From Siphonodentalium dalli (Eukaryota > Mollusca > Scaphopoda > Gadilida > Siphonodentaliidae), in NCBI GenBank assembly GCA_032622095.1, contig CP136064.1:46699573-46763572 (forward strand): 64,000 bases of DNA, in the 5' to 3' direction. Positions within the stretch are counted from its first letter, which is position 1; the number at the start of each line of letters is the position of its first letter. A program made the translations under genes and the position numbers. The notes beneath the pieces were generated by a model, which saw only the letters and a list, made by a program, of their open reading frames with translations, did no database searches and was not told the DNA's origin. This document shows, piece by piece, positions 63,723 to 64,000 of the stretch.

Positions 63723-64000
63723 GGCATTCTATAACTGCACACGTTAGGACACCACCATGGGTTTTTGAATTAAATAATTGTTGAATTTCACTATATAATG
63801 TGTACTATCTTGCACATAATAATCACTCAAAACTCCTCATGCATCGCACACTATATACTGTATTTTTGGCGACTGGTTTCATAGTGCACTCCTCTTACTG
63901 TAAAGTTTTCTGTCGCAGCCAGCGATGGCTATCCGTTGTGAATAGCGATCTTATTTCGCGGGAAGCTCGTGATTCACGACGACGAGTAGAGTGATTGACA
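63723..64000. other. Right end of window
   Basis: Downstream of the retrotransposon ORF stop. No feature was recognised. Confidence 0.3.

Overview
The window is animal nuclear DNA: AT-rich, gene-poor and packed with transposable elements, with one multi-exon protein gene split by long introns. The GT-AG introns, astacin metalloprotease with ShKT modules, Helitrons, TIR elements, a tRNA-derived SINE and non-LTR retrotransposon debris suggest a marine invertebrate, perhaps a mollusc or other lophotrochozoan. The species cannot be fixed from sequence alone.

The host gene is on the + strand. I could join twelve coding exons from 7400 to 48593 with every phase matching. They give 1,815 nt, or 604 residues plus stop: signal peptide, short propeptide, furin-like site, complete astacin zinc-protease domain, six-cysteine module, Thr/Asp/Glu-rich spacer of sixteen 11-residue repeats, and two ShKT modules. 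A TATA box lies at 7296. A probable 3' exon with a polyadenylation signal lies at 53011-53190, and an earlier AATAAA at 48774 is an alternative end. Intron 3 alone is 17.7 kb.

Layout. 1-7.3 kb: 5'-truncated Mutator-like transposase, repeats and small inverted-repeat elements. 7.3-13.3 kb: promoter and exons 1-3, with insertions in the introns. 13.3-20.2 kb: eight Helitron-like elements head to tail, including a recent 2,135-bp two-element duplication. 20.2-31 kb: a large inverted repeat (arms about 1.95 kb) enclosing two minus-strand Helitrons and a 1.8-kb TIR element. 31-48.6 kb: exons 4-12 with a SINE, TTAA-flanked miniature elements and short tandem repeats. 48.6-53.2 kb: more elements and the 3' exon. 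53.2-64 kb: no recognisable host coding exon; TTAA elements, a scrambled 1-kb mosaic, a second large inverted repeat around a 42-bp minisatellite, and a split non-LTR reverse transcriptase.

The most unusual structural signals are the uninterrupted Helitron array, a roughly 69-bp palindromic module shared by two otherwise unrelated miniature-element families, the inverted repeat with a minisatellite core, and the mosaic made of near-identical local fragments in both orientations. In the gene, the propeptide lacks the usual FxGD aspartate switch, and the first ShKT module lacks exactly the two cysteines that normally form one disulfide.
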